Shown piece after piece: positions 17,401-26,925 of a DNA stretch of 64,000 bases. This stretch comes from Bifidobacterium olomucense (GTDB lineage Bacteria > Actinomycetota > Actinomycetes > Actinomycetales > Bifidobacteriaceae). The notes below the pieces were generated by a model. The model had not been told where the DNA came from, searched no databases, and saw nothing but the letters and a program-made list of their open reading frames with translations. Position numbers and translations under genes: made by a program. Position 1 is the stretch's first letter. Each line of letters opens with the position of its first letter. The stretch covers positions 1 to 64,000 of the forward strand of contig NZ_JAAIIG010000004.1 in assembly GCF_012932375.1 (NCBI RefSeq). Direction: 5' to 3'.

Positions 17401-19104
17401 TTGGCAAACGGCTACGCCGAGGATTACGCCAGTCATCTGGACGCCTTGGGCGAGAGCGCGGATTCCGTGGCTATCAGCATCATGTCCGCCGACGAGAAGA
17501 TGGCCTTGCAGAACAGGGCCATGCAGACCGCCGCCTCGCTGACCAGCCAGTTGGCCAAGGCGCAACGCACCGCGAGGGACAGCGCGAGCAACTATTATTC
17601 GACGGTCGATAGCCTCGGCCAGTCGATAGAACAGGTGAACGCCCTCGTGGCCAACGGTCAGACCATTTGGGATGACGCGGCGAACAACTTCAACTTCGCG
17701 AGCGAAGCCGGCCGAGCCGCGCAAGCCACGATGGACAATCTCGGCCAGTCGGCGCAATCCTACATTCAGGCGTTGGTCGATGCGGGAACCTCGCAGGATG
17801 ATGTGAAGGCCAAAGCCGAGGAACTGTCCGGCCAGTTGGCGGCCACGGCCGACTCGTTCGGTTTGCCGAAGAGCGCGGTCGAGGCGTTGCAGGAGCAGTA
17901 CTCCTTGACTCCCTCCGAGATCGAGACACTGTTCAAGGTGAAGACCGAGGAGTCGAAGGCCGCGCTCACCTCCTATCTTGCCGACTATCAGGCCGCGTTC
18001 CCCGACGAGGGGCGCACGGCCATCTACCAGTCGGTGCTTGAAGGCATCAATTCGGGTGCGTTGACCAGCATCGAGGACGTGCAGGCGCGATGCGACGAGC
18101 TCATCAAAGACCCGTATCAGGCGAAGCTCGACGTTGACCCGCTCAGCATCGATGAGGTGGCTGGCGCAGTGGATGCGGCGAACGCGTCCCTGCGCACGTT
18201 CGCCACCAAGGAGAACGTGGCGCATCTTGTGGCGGACGATCAGGCGACGGCGGTCATCAACACGGTGAACGCCACCGGCCTGCTGCCGAAGGACACGAAG
18301 CTGACGGCCGACGATATGACCTCGGCCGTCATCGACTACGTCAACTCGCGTAACCTCGACCCGAAGACCACGAGCCTGTCGGCCGAAGATTACGCGACGG
18401 CGATCATCGAATATGTTCAGAAGCAGAATCTGCTGCCGAAGGACACGAAGCTGAGCGCCACCGATCTGGCGACCACTGTCATCGCAAACATCAACAAGCA
18501 GAGGATGGCCGATAAGGGATTCAGCGTCAACGCGAACGACAACGCCACGCAGATCATCTCCCGTGTGCAGCAGTTGCAGATCGCGGATAAGACGTTCAAC
18601 GTGACCGCCTACTATACGAGCGCCGGCGAAAAGGTCATCGGCGGCACCATACCCAAGAACGCGTACGCGACTGGCGGACGCATCTATGGGCCGGGATCCG
18701 GCACGTCCGATTCGATTCCCGCTTTGCTGTCGAACGGCGAGCATGTGGTGCGGGCGGCAAGCGTGAAAAAGCTTGACGCATTGTATGGCGGCGGATTCCT
18801 CGACTATCTCAACAAGTACGGGAAACTGCCGACCGAAATGCCGGTCAGGCATACGGCGAGCTTCCGCAGCCAGCAGCGCGCGTTCGCTTCGGGTGGACGA
18901 GTGCAGGCCACGTTCAAACCGGACATGACCATCAACATCAATCCGGTGGTTCGTGTCGCATTGCCTGAATCCCAGTCGAAACCGGATATGCATGTGACGC
19001 AGAACTTCAACACGAAGATCGTGCGTCCGGCCGATGACATGTACGTGGCCGCGTCGATCATGCACAGGAACGCCACCCAAATGGCAGGAAGGCTGACCCG
19101 ATGA
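14410..19104 (+). CDS. Tail tape measure protein
   Basis: 1564 residues, the largest gene. It sets tail length and enters the cell envelope at infection. The first 300 residues are long charged helices (coiled coil). A hydrophobic, Ala/Gly/Ser-rich segment follows at about 333-400. The C-terminal third carries degenerate 30-residue repeats at about residues 1260-1400 (LLPKDTKLTADD, LDPKTTSLSAED, LLPKDTKLSATD). The family's closing motif GPGSGTSDSIPALLSNGEHV is at about 1433. An AAAAGGAG site precedes the ATG. Confidence 0.93.
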   Translation: MTTIEGSRVEVKVTPNTKGFYESLRSYLRRVEHNLNVGVDIIPDLDRYRLVTREIEATELEQSVNLIPDNQRIEKALKAQGGKDLQQKIALMPEDKELRRDIDRLSEKAERTFSRATKNGFDIKQSDIRKQVAKLEAAANKADFHWTAELELDTDNAHRDLARLSRAIDVADRMEREVRAAENSIRRLNRQRISPAVKLDVDGLNRQLADYQRTVNDSLTVDPKDRAKLLASLKDIETNVDLQLGEARRRFEEFQDKHDKIEADLDLKTALARAHMMSFTRPRSVEIIARLNTTQAGKILNGMLYGSTGLKGVENQFERLVNLFDKFDTVVPKIAVIGGVLGSVSAGAINLSRSILGVGSSLVTMSKAALAAPAALSGLAAAGYVGYRIYGDLGEKFDVASTALSNLNHELGENSWKEYGDNLYRLADDIAPTLTKGLNGIATEEGKVLNGLIDVARQADNLQWLPTIFERSRQAVSNLSPGLQDLVKGFLNLGDATSQYLPRAATYISDVSTRFADWVTQAERTGAITAAMRKVIEQAGYLKSSIQSVTGILTGLYSGLAESENGIQGFSEALGSANRAVNSFRFQQVLHALGNGAQWAQEAVRGSFSDIGSAAYSLKDTFADALGNAGRIVSSLVSNISRVLSGSKSGLNDFSNGITQGFTKAMDAIGDAAPMFDSLLSMVGQLSKTFGGTFAASLKAAAPLIQSIAKATEAVSKAFSALPAPLQAAIGLYMTFGRAGKSAWNTLKTATLDNVMQMADYSRKLSSMGVTMKGFTPSILDVAAAWGSMQTSAKTAASGVEASGKSIASASTMMDKLKMAGGGAVAALSSMGPAIGVAMGITALTTAYADYTMKAQATETGTNAIKDSLNNVDTSLAATTGHVTELNRQIKELFADKNYGETGLNWLSDWETGFDTAKDAAHELGITTQELADSITDGGNAYEQMHDKLQQIIDDENNYITLDTGTVENNKVKAAEKVLDSLEKQHQAYLDNANATALANGYAEDYASHLDALGESADSVAISIMSADEKMALQNRAMQTAASLTSQLAKAQRTARDSASNYYSTVDSLGQSIEQVNALVANGQTIWDDAANNFNFASEAGRAAQATMDNLGQSAQSYIQALVDAGTSQDDVKAKAEELSGQLAATADSFGLPKSAVEALQEQYSLTPSEIETLFKVKTEESKAALTSYLADYQAAFPDEGRTAIYQSVLEGINSGALTSIEDVQARCDELIKDPYQAKLDVDPLSIDEVAGAVDAANASLRTFATKENVAHLVADDQATAVINTVNATGLLPKDTKLTADDMTSAVIDYVNSRNLDPKTTSLSAEDYATAIIEYVQKQNLLPKDTKLSATDLATTVIANINKQRMADKGFSVNANDNATQIISRVQQLQIADKTFNVTAYYTSAGEKVIGGTIPKNAYATGGRIYGPGSGTSDSIPALLSNGEHVVRAASVKKLDALYGGGFLDYLNKYGKLPTEMPVRHTASFRSQQRAFASGGRVQATFKPDMTININPVVRVALPESQSKPDMHVTQNFNTKIVRPADDMYVAASIMHRNATQMAGRLTR

Positions 19105-19970
19105 CCGCGTTCATGGAATTAAGCGTCTCCGGTTACACGGTGCGTTTGGACGGTGACGGCATCAACCCGACCGGCCTGTACGTCACGTCGGATGGCGTGG
19201 AGGGCTGGTACGGGACGCCTGACCTGAAAATCCAGTTCACGGAACGCGGCCAGGGCGACGGCGCGCATGACGTGCCGGAATCGGACGCGATCTATTCGGC
19301 GCGTACTGTGACCGTGCATTACGGTTGCGTGGGCTTGGACCGGGCAGACGCGTTGCAATATCTGATGAGAGTGCAGCGTTTCGCGCATCGCATGGTCACG
19401 GTCCGGGTTGTTGACGGCGGCATGGACACGTACTGCCAAGGCTATGTGAGCAGCACGGTCACGCCCACGTGGGATTCGGATTACTCGTGGGATGACACGC
19501 TGACGATAGTGTGCGCGCGTCCTGAACGCTTGTCGTGGGACGCGCACCGGTTCCAACTGCTGCCGACCCGTGACGGCAACGGGGGTTTGTTCTACGGGGA
19601 TTCGGCACCCGGGCTGGTGTACCCGTTGTCGTACGGGAAGGCCGCGTCTGACGCGCGCAACGTGGGCGTCCTGTTGAACAACGGTTCCTCCCGCGCCTAC
19701 CCGGTGTTCACCGTGTACGGTTCGTTCCCCAACGGCGTGGAATTGCAGTTCACCGGCCGGTCCAGTCTTCGACTGGACCGGCCGGTAGGTGCCGTTCCCG
19801 TCGTGTTGGACTCGCGTAGCGCGACGGCCACGTTGGCCGGTCAGGACGTGTCGAGGTCCTTGACGGCGCGCGGCTTCCCCGTCGTGCAACCGTATTCGAG
19901 CCTGTCGGTCTCCCTGCAATCGGCGGGAACCGGGTACGTGGACTGTCTGATACGCGACACCTACATGTAG
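19101..19970 (+). CDS. Distal tail protein (Dit-like)
   Basis: 289 residues, overlapping the tape measure stop by 4 bases (ATGA). Distal tail proteins form the hub between tube and baseplate. Position right after the tape measure and the beta-rich sequence with SARTVTVHYGCVG and DDTLTIVCARPERL support the call. Codon choice shifts visibly here towards ACG, TCG and GCG and stays so through the fibre gene. Confidence 0.78.
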   Translation: MTAFMELSVSGYTVRLDGDGINPTGLYVTSDGVEGWYGTPDLKIQFTERGQGDGAHDVPESDAIYSARTVTVHYGCVGLDRADALQYLMRVQRFAHRMVTVRVVDGGMDTYCQGYVSSTVTPTWDSDYSWDDTLTIVCARPERLSWDAHRFQLLPTRDGNGGLFYGDSAPGLVYPLSYGKAASDARNVGVLLNNGSSRAYPVFTVYGSFPNGVELQFTGRSSLRLDRPVGAVPVVLDSRSATATLAGQDVSRSLTARGFPVVQPYSSLSVSLQSAGTGYVDCLIRDTYM

Positions 19971-19985
19971 TGAAGGAGTTTTCTT

Positions 19986-20918
19986 ATGGCTGTTACGGCT
20001 TTGGGCATCGCGCCGGACGATACGGGCGCGGGCGTCACCCCGTTGACCCACCGGCAGATATTGAAGGCGCATTGGGAGAACACGGGCGTGATCACCGGTC
20101 TGACCATATCCGGGCGAAGCGATCTGACGTACTCTGTGGCGGCGGGCGTGGCGGTATGCTCGCGCGGCGCGGCCGACGGGTACACGGAGGCGTACTGGCC
20201 GGGCGGCAACACGCCGGCCGTGGCGGCGGGCGGCGCGAACCCGCGCATCGACGTGATCTGGATTCGGGCGAACGACCCCACGCAGGGCGACGCGGACAAC
20301 CACGTGACCATCGGGGTCACGCAGGGCGCGGCCTCCGCCACACCCGTCAAACCCTCCGCTCCGGCCGGCTGCACGGAGATCGGCTCGCGGCTCCTGCCCG
20401 CCAACGCGTCCAACACGAACGGTTCGACCGCGAACGATTCGGTCGCGTACGCGATACCGCATGGTGCGGGGCTCGGCCTGTTGGGGCAGAACGTGAACAC
20501 CGCCGACCTGCACGGGGACAGCACGGTGCGCAAATGGTATTACGAGAACGCGGTGCAGTTCACCGTGCCCACCGACCGTGTCGTCGAACTGGTGCACGAG
20601 TGCACGTTCGCGGTCGGCGAGGGCAACGGCACGACCCGTGACGGCTGGATCAGCTGGGCGGTGGCCGCGTTCCAGATCGACGGCGTGGACATCCCGCATT
20701 CGGGCGCGGAGTTCCAGGCGTCGAACGGCGTGTGGGAGGACCATTCGATCAGCTGCATCACGACCGTGAAGGCCGGCACGCATGTGGCGCGCGTCCGCAA
20801 CGGATTGGCGAACTCGTCGAAGGCCGGCTTGCACCCGTACTTCCGGTATTCGGAGAACAACGGGATCAGCTACAAGGGGCGCACCCTGCGCGTCTGGGAC
20901 CGGGGCGTGGCCCGGTGA
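19986..20918 (+). CDS. Baseplate / receptor-binding candidate
   Basis: 310 residues, unrecognised by motif. The first 170 residues resemble N-terminal shoulder domains of phage tail proteins (TPLTHRQILKAHW, LTYSVAAGVAVCSRG, IDVIWIRANDP). The C-terminal 130 residues are beta-rich (ELVHECTFAVGEGNGTT, WAVAAFQIDGVDI) and could be a carbohydrate or receptor head. AAGGAG stands 9 bases before the ATG. The stop overlaps the next gene's GTG (GTGA). Confidence 0.55.
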   Translation: MAVTALGIAPDDTGAGVTPLTHRQILKAHWENTGVITGLTISGRSDLTYSVAAGVAVCSRGAADGYTEAYWPGGNTPAVAAGGANPRIDVIWIRANDPTQGDADNHVTIGVTQGAASATPVKPSAPAGCTEIGSRLLPANASNTNGSTANDSVAYAIPHGAGLGLLGQNVNTADLHGDSTVRKWYYENAVQFTVPTDRVVELVHECTFAVGEGNGTTRDGWISWAVAAFQIDGVDIPHSGAEFQASNGVWEDHSISCITTVKAGTHVARVRNGLANSSKAGLHPYFRYSENNGISYKGRTLRVWDRGVAR

Positions 20919-22129
20919 GCTGGAGGGCGTACATCTGCGACACGATGACCGGCCAGCTGGTCGCGCCCGTGGACATCCCCTCGTTCGGCTGGTCGGTGTC
21001 GGTGTCGGATTCGACGCTGGCGACCACGAAGGACAAGGGCACGGGCGAATACGAGGCCACCGGCCTGACCCTGCCATGGGCCAGCGTGCCGGGCGCGACA
21101 GCCTCGGACAAGGCGAACCTGCTGACGCAGGACAAGCGCGCCATATGCCTCATGTGGAAGACCAGCACGGACCCGATGGACATAGGCACGCCGATCCTGT
21201 TCGGCTCCATCTCGCCGCGCACCGACGGATGGCTGGACACGAGCTTCACGCTGAACTCGATGCTCGACCTGCTGGACTCCCGCTACTGCGTGCGCGAGAA
21301 GGCGTACGGCGCCGGCAGGAACGGCACGAGCACGGACGAGATCAAATACCGGGGTATGTCCCTCAGGGGCATCGCCTCGGAGGTCGGCTGGCTGTGCACC
21401 ATGGGCAAGCCGGGCGGCATACTGCCCATCGACTGGCAGTACCGGGGCGAGAAGGGCCCGCATGAGCGCACGTACAACGCGTTCGACATCCAGAACCTGT
21501 CCTGCAAGCAGATATTCACCAAACTGTCGAACGTGATCGGCGGACCCGACATGCAATTGCGCCCCTACTTGGCGGACTCGCAGCATGTGCGCCTGAGGTT
21601 CGAGGCCGCTTCGGACGGCGACGTATACCTCGGCCAGAGACAGGTGCACCGTCTGCACTGCCGCCGTTACGGCGGCGACTTGGAGGACGTGACCGTGGAC
21701 CATGTGGGCCCAGTGCAACGCGTCTACGGTTCCGGAGCCGGCACGGACAAGGCGCAGCTCACCTGCCTGGCCGAGGACCTGACCCTGTGCGAGACGGACG
21801 ACCCGTGGCCGCTGCGGGAGATGACCTATTCGGACACGGATACGGACAAGCTCGACCTGCTCGAAAGCCACGCGCGGGCCGTGCTGAACGCGAACAAGAC
21901 CCCGTTGATGCAGTTGAAAGGCAGCATCGACGCGAACGACACGGACGCCACCGGCATGCCGCTCCACCCGTTGGGAAGCTTCTGGCCGGGCGAGATCGTG
22001 GAGGTCGCGTTGGACGGGTTCCCGGGGCTCCCGGACGGCGTGTACCGGACCCGGCTCATGCAGATGAGCGGGGACGAGACCTCGAAGGTATCCCTGACGT
22101 TCGACGTGATGGAGGATCCCATCCGCTGA
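20915..22129 (+). CDS. Minor tail protein (baseplate hub-like)
   Basis: 404 residues, starting at GTG 20915, which overlaps the previous stop. It sits where siphophages place the tail-associated hub protein, between distal tail and fibre genes. The sequence is beta-rich (YICDTMTGQLVAPVDIP, TPILFGSISPRTDGWLDTSF) with a C-terminal part (LGSFWPGEIVEVALDG, GVYRTRLMQM) like hub domains. No peptidase motif is evident. Confidence 0.65.
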   Translation: MSWRAYICDTMTGQLVAPVDIPSFGWSVSVSDSTLATTKDKGTGEYEATGLTLPWASVPGATASDKANLLTQDKRAICLMWKTSTDPMDIGTPILFGSISPRTDGWLDTSFTLNSMLDLLDSRYCVREKAYGAGRNGTSTDEIKYRGMSLRGIASEVGWLCTMGKPGGILPIDWQYRGEKGPHERTYNAFDIQNLSCKQIFTKLSNVIGGPDMQLRPYLADSQHVRLRFEAASDGDVYLGQRQVHRLHCRRYGGDLEDVTVDHVGPVQRVYGSGAGTDKAQLTCLAEDLTLCETDDPWPLREMTYSDTDTDKLDLLESHARAVLNANKTPLMQLKGSIDANDTDATGMPLHPLGSFWPGEIVEVALDGFPGLPDGVYRTRLMQMSGDETSKVSLTFDVMEDPIR

Positions 22130-22145
22130 CTTTTCTGGAGGACAT

Positions 22146-25100
22146 ATGGCTTCTCACTACGAATTGGTCCCGGACCCTCAATCGCTGCCGTTGAGCCTGT
22201 CGCAGGAGGCGTTGCGATTGGCGCGCACCATGCAGACCGCGAACGCGGGCAGCATCTGGGTTCCCAACGGGGACGGGACCGGCACATTGATCGGCGAACA
22301 GGCCGGCACCGACGAGACGGGCAAGCCGAACGGCTCCCTGAAGTTCGTGGGAGACACCACGGCACCGTCCGCCCCCACCGGCGTGACCGCCGACTGCGTG
22401 ACCGGCTGCATCCTCATGACATGGGACGGCACCCTCGCACAGGGCATGCCCGCCGACTTCCGCTACGTCGCCTTCTACATCCAACGCAAGGGCGAGCCGG
22501 TCGTGGAGCTCGGCTGGCTCACCACGAAGGGCTCGATCAGCTCCGGCCTTCTGGCGGAGGACGATTGGGAGTGCTGGGCCGTGGCCGTGGACGTCCAAGC
22601 CAACCGCAGCCCGGAGTCCGGGCACATCACCGTGCACGTGTCGGACCCGTTGGCCGAAGCGCAGAGGCAGATGGACGAGGCGGCGAAGAAGGCCGATCAG
22701 GCGTCGCAGAAGGCGCAGGAGGCGGTGGACGCGGCCGAACAGACCCGCAAGGACGCCGCCAGCGCGGTCCAGCAGGTCAGGGACGACGCGGCCCAAGCGA
22801 AACAGGATGCGGCGGACGCGAAGAAGAAAGCCGACGACGCGGCCGCGAAGGCGGACGAGACGGCGGGCAGGGCCGATACGATGGCGTCCCGTATCACGAA
22901 TGTGGAGAAGACCGTCACCGATCAGGGCGTCAAGCTGTCCGGCGCGGTCAAGAACGCGGACGCGGCGCTCACCGCATCATCCGAAACCAAGCAGACACTC
23001 ACCGAACTGTCCAGCACGGTGGAGTCGCATTACACGGAGCAACAGGCCACGGACGCGAAGGCCGACAAGGCCGCGAACGACGCGGCCACCTCGCTGGACC
23101 GCGTGTCGAAGGTGGAGCAGACCGCCGCCTCCATCACCTCGACGGTCGAATCCCACTACAAGGAGCAGCAGGCCGCCGCAGCCAAGGCGGACAAGGCCGC
23201 AAACGACGCGGCCGCCTCGTTGGACCGTGTGAGCAAGGTGGAGCAGACGGCCGCCTCCATCACCTCACGGGTGACGGAGGTGTCCAGGACCGCCGACAGC
23301 GCCCTGACGACCGCCACGACGGCGAAGCAGACGGCGGACGGGCTGACGGCGAAGGTCGCCCAGGCGTACACGACCGCCAGCAGCGCGCTGGACAGGGCCA
23401 CCACGGTCGAAACCAACCTGGACGGGTTCAAGACCACGGTCTCCACCACGTACGCGACGAACGAGAAGGTGGACAGCATGCGGCTGGGCGGCGTGAACCT
23501 CGCGCGCCTCGGCCAGCTCGTCCACTGGAACGAGACCAGCTTCACGTACGACCGTGACACGGACACGTACACGATCACCAGCCCGGCCGGCACGAACGCG
23601 TTCGGCTACGGCTTGCAGGTGCGCAAGGACGACGCGTACCGGATGCTGGTCCCGTACGGCAAGCCCATGCTGTTCAGCCTCGACGTGTACTCGCCCGTCG
23701 CCGGGCGCATACAGTTCGACACGAACTGCTATCCGGTGTCCGGCTCCGCATGGTCCGGCAACGACAACGACAATACGGCAAAGCGCGTCTACACGCAGCT
23801 CGTGAAGGCGAACACGTGGACGCAGGTCACCGCACTGTACTGGAACACGGATTCGCACAACACGGTCCATGTGGACTTGTACGACTGCTCCACGATCGGC
23901 TTCGACACGCGCGAACGCACCGAGCCGGTCACGTGGAAGATACGCCGCTTCAAGGCGGAGCTGGGCACCAAGCCCACGGAATGGTCGTCGAACCAAGCCG
24001 ACCTGGACGCGGTGTACGCGACGAAGTCGGAGCTCACGCAGACGGATTCGCGCATCAGCGCGAAGGTGTCGGAGAACGCGAAATCCGCGAAGGCCGCGAT
24101 GGACAAGGCCACCACGGTCGAGCAGACCGCCAACGGGTTGAAGGCCACCGTGTCGGAACAGGCCAAGACCCTTTCCGGGCATACGACCACGATAGGCCAG
24201 TTGCAGGTCAAGGCCGACTCGTTCACCACCCAGTTGACGCAGACGAACCAGAAGATCGACGGACTGGAGCTGGGCGGCACGAACCTGCTCAGGGACACGA
24301 AGGCGTTCTACAGAACGAACGTGTCCGCGTCGGAGACCGGCTACCTGACCGGCTTCTCCGCCACGTTGGGCGAATCATACCGAGGGTTCACCTCGCGCAG
24401 GGTCACGGCCTCGGGCGGCGGCGTGCTGGGCGAATGGCAGGTCAACGACTGCCAGCCCGGCGACGAATACGTGTTCAGCTTCTGGGCGAAGGGCACGGGC
24501 AAGCTCAGGGCCTACTTCTACGGGCCCTCCGGCTACATCCCATGCGAGGGCGGCTCGTCCAGCACCGGGGAGACGGTCGGCGGCATGGATGGGCAGACGA
24601 ACCTGACGCTCGCCTCGACATGGAAGCGCTATTGGATCAGGTGGAAGCTCAGGACGAGCGGCGGCTCCTCGAACACGAAGCTCGCGCTTCTGCGCAACGA
24701 CAACAAGGGCGACTGGCAGGCGTGCGGCGCGAAACTGGAGAAGGGCAACAAGGTCTCGGACTGGAGTCCCAGCCCGTTGGACGCCCAGTCCACCGCGGAC
24801 GCGGCGGTCACGCGCACCACCAGTCTGGAGCAGAACCTGAACGGGTTCAAGACCACGGTCGGACAGACCTACGAGACGAAATCGGATTCGTTGAAGAAGC
24901 AGACGACCCTCCAGCAGAACCTCGACTCGTTCAAGACGACCGTGTCCCAGACGTACGAAACGAAATCGGATTCGCTGAAGAAGCAGACCACGTTGCAGCA
25001 GAACCTCGACGGGTTCAAAAGCACCGTGTCCGCCACGTACAGCACGAAGACCGAGATGAACGGGGTGAAATCCACCGCCGAACATGCGAACACGCTCGCC

Positions 25101-26594
25101 TCGGACGCGTTGTCGAAGGCCGTGAAGCTCATCCCCGACCCCACGATGCGTAACAATCCGAGCCCCTACGGTGGCATGGCGCAGAACCAGACCTCCGGCG
25201 CGCCCGCCGCGCCGCCGACCGGATACAGCACGTACGCGAAACTCACCGCACGAGACAACGGGTTGAACCAGCTGATCAACGTGACCCGCGACTGCACGTA
25301 TCTGATAGAGGCGTGGGTGTGCAGCGCGCCCGGCGAGACGTTCTACCTCAATTTCGGATTCACCGCCTACGACAAGGACAACAAGCCGAGCTGGCCCATC
25401 GTCAGCGGCTCGGCTCCGACGACCACGTGGAAAAAAGTGAGTGTGAGGGTGAGCGTGAGCGGCCTGAACGTCCGCACGATGAAACCGTTCATCCAGATCA
25501 GCAACAGCGGCACCACGCCGATCAAGGGCTGGTACGTGACCGGATGGCAGATCACGGACATCACCGACGTGAGGAACCTCGAAACCTCGGTCGCGTCCAC
25601 GTACACGACGAAAACGGAGTTCACGCAGACCACGAGCAGCATCACCGCGACGGTCAGCAAGAAACTCGATTCCGCCACGGCCGCCTCCACGTACGCCAGA
25701 GCCACCGAGGTCAAACAGACCACGGACAGTCTGAGCGTGCGCATCACCACCGCGCAGAACACGGCGAACAGCGCGAACACGGCGGCGGGCAAGGCCCAAT
25801 CCACGGCGGACGCGAAGGTGTCGAAGGGCACGTCCGGCATCGCCTCGCTGGAGACCGCGCTCACGATGGACGCCAACGGGGTCACCGTGTCGAAGAAGGT
25901 CAACGGGGTGGCGCAGGGCTACCAGACCCGGCTGACGAACAACGGTTTGGACATCCTCGACCAGGCCGGCGCGCAGGTCGCCTCCTATCAGGGCAACGAC
26001 GTGCACTTGGGCAAGAAGTCCGACGTGTCGATGCTCTACCTCGCCGGAGACAAGCTCACCATCGGCACCGGCGCGAACGGCGTCAACAAGGGATTCACCA
26101 TCGAGAACAAGACGGTCGGATGCCATGTGATATCCGGCGTTGACGGCACGTCGGTGCAAAGCCCCGCAGGAGACGAATACTCCAACGGCAAAGGCGGTCT
26201 GGCGCTCAAGTGGAAGAACGGTCTCGGCCTGTTCGGCAGCTTGGACGGGAGCATGAGCATCGGCGGATATCTGATACCGCTTCTCGCCGCCCGCAACACC
26301 GCCACGGGAGTCTACAAGGGCATGCCGAGACTCCTGTACGGGTCCGTGGAGGGGAAATTCAACGCCAAGACGTCGATGGACGCGGTGACCGTCAGCGGAC
26401 TGCCGTTCACTTCATGGGACTCGTACATCGTCCTCTTGCAGATCATGAACAACAACAGCGGCACGACGTTGGATTTCATGCAATTGCATGTCATACCCTC
26501 CGATTTCACCCCTACGTCGTTCAAGATTCGCGGGTGGAGCGATGCGGCCACCACACGCAACTACCGTGTCGGCTGGTTCGCGTTCGGCCGTTGA
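22146..26594 (+). CDS. Long tail fibre / host-specificity protein
   Basis: 1482 residues. After a short N-terminal attachment part comes an FN3-like domain (about 75-170, SAPTGVTADCVTGCILMTWDG). A long Ala/Lys/Asp coiled coil follows (175-420). Two carbohydrate-binding-like beta domains come next (around 440-620 and 720-880), each introduced by a GGxNL motif, then more coiled coil and a C-terminal domain. Two exact-phase repeats are visible: 42 residues twice (23019-23270) and 28 residues twice (24867-25034). It probably contacts the host surface. Confidence 0.85.
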   Translation: MASHYELVPDPQSLPLSLSQEALRLARTMQTANAGSIWVPNGDGTGTLIGEQAGTDETGKPNGSLKFVGDTTAPSAPTGVTADCVTGCILMTWDGTLAQGMPADFRYVAFYIQRKGEPVVELGWLTTKGSISSGLLAEDDWECWAVAVDVQANRSPESGHITVHVSDPLAEAQRQMDEAAKKADQASQKAQEAVDAAEQTRKDAASAVQQVRDDAAQAKQDAADAKKKADDAAAKADETAGRADTMASRITNVEKTVTDQGVKLSGAVKNADAALTASSETKQTLTELSSTVESHYTEQQATDAKADKAANDAATSLDRVSKVEQTAASITSTVESHYKEQQAAAAKADKAANDAAASLDRVSKVEQTAASITSRVTEVSRTADSALTTATTAKQTADGLTAKVAQAYTTASSALDRATTVETNLDGFKTTVSTTYATNEKVDSMRLGGVNLARLGQLVHWNETSFTYDRDTDTYTITSPAGTNAFGYGLQVRKDDAYRMLVPYGKPMLFSLDVYSPVAGRIQFDTNCYPVSGSAWSGNDNDNTAKRVYTQLVKANTWTQVTALYWNTDSHNTVHVDLYDCSTIGFDTRERTEPVTWKIRRFKAELGTKPTEWSSNQADLDAVYATKSELTQTDSRISAKVSENAKSAKAAMDKATTVEQTANGLKATVSEQAKTLSGHTTTIGQLQVKADSFTTQLTQTNQKIDGLELGGTNLLRDTKAFYRTNVSASETGYLTGFSATLGESYRGFTSRRVTASGGGVLGEWQVNDCQPGDEYVFSFWAKGTGKLRAYFYGPSGYIPCEGGSSSTGETVGGMDGQTNLTLASTWKRYWIRWKLRTSGGSSNTKLALLRNDNKGDWQACGAKLEKGNKVSDWSPSPLDAQSTADAAVTRTTSLEQNLNGFKTTVGQTYETKSDSLKKQTTLQQNLDSFKTTVSQTYETKSDSLKKQTTLQQNLDGFKSTVSATYSTKTEMNGVKSTAEHANTLASDALSKAVKLIPDPTMRNNPSPYGGMAQNQTSGAPAAPPTGYSTYAKLTARDNGLNQLINVTRDCTYLIEAWVCSAPGETFYLNFGFTAYDKDNKPSWPIVSGSAPTTTWKKVSVRVSVSGLNVRTMKPFIQISNSGTTPIKGWYVTGWQITDITDVRNLETSVASTYTTKTEFTQTTSSITATVSKKLDSATAASTYARATEVKQTTDSLSVRITTAQNTANSANTAAGKAQSTADAKVSKGTSGIASLETALTMDANGVTVSKKVNGVAQGYQTRLTNNGLDILDQAGAQVASYQGNDVHLGKKSDVSMLYLAGDKLTIGTGANGVNKGFTIENKTVGCHVISGVDGTSVQSPAGDEYSNGKGGLALKWKNGLGLFGSLDGSMSIGGYLIPLLAARNTATGVYKGMPRLLYGSVEGKFNAKTSMDAVTVSGLPFTSWDSYIVLLQIMNNNSGTTLDFMQLHVIPSDFTPTSFKIRGWSDAATTRNYRVGWFAFGR

Positions 26595-26637
26595 CCCCGG
26601 CAACCCCCTCAAAAAACAATTATGAAAAGGAGAAATC

Positions 26638-26925
26638 ATGGCTGAAGCCAAACCTTCCGACATCCTCGACCTGCGTCCCAAGCAGGGCAGCATCCTGTAC
26701 GAGATGCTCCGCCTGGGCCTCGTGTTCGACCATTCGGACGACGGGACCGCGCAGACGTGGTGCGATTACGAGAAGAACCTGCGCGCCGACTTCCAGAGCA
26801 TCGACGCCGGCAAGGTCACGTTCACGGACATGGACACGCGGCTCGCGTCGGACGTGGACGTGGCGGACCTGCCGGCCGTCGCGGAGATCGTCACGTGGAA
26901 AAGCTCGCAGTCGGAGACCGTGTGA
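26638..26925 (+). CDS. Phage hypothetical protein
   Basis: 95 residues, acidic, unrecognised. It lies between fibre and lysis genes, with AAAAGGAG 7 bases before the ATG, and its stop overlaps the next start (TGATG). The pattern SDILDLRPKQGSILYEMLRLG followed by an acidic half (DMDTRLASDVDVADLP) suggests a small soluble helical protein. Small genes here are often lysis accessory or fibre-related, but nothing shows which. Confidence 0.75.
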   Translation: MAEAKPSDILDLRPKQGSILYEMLRLGLVFDHSDDGTAQTWCDYEKNLRADFQSIDAGKVTFTDMDTRLASDVDVADLPAVAEIVTWKSSQSETV

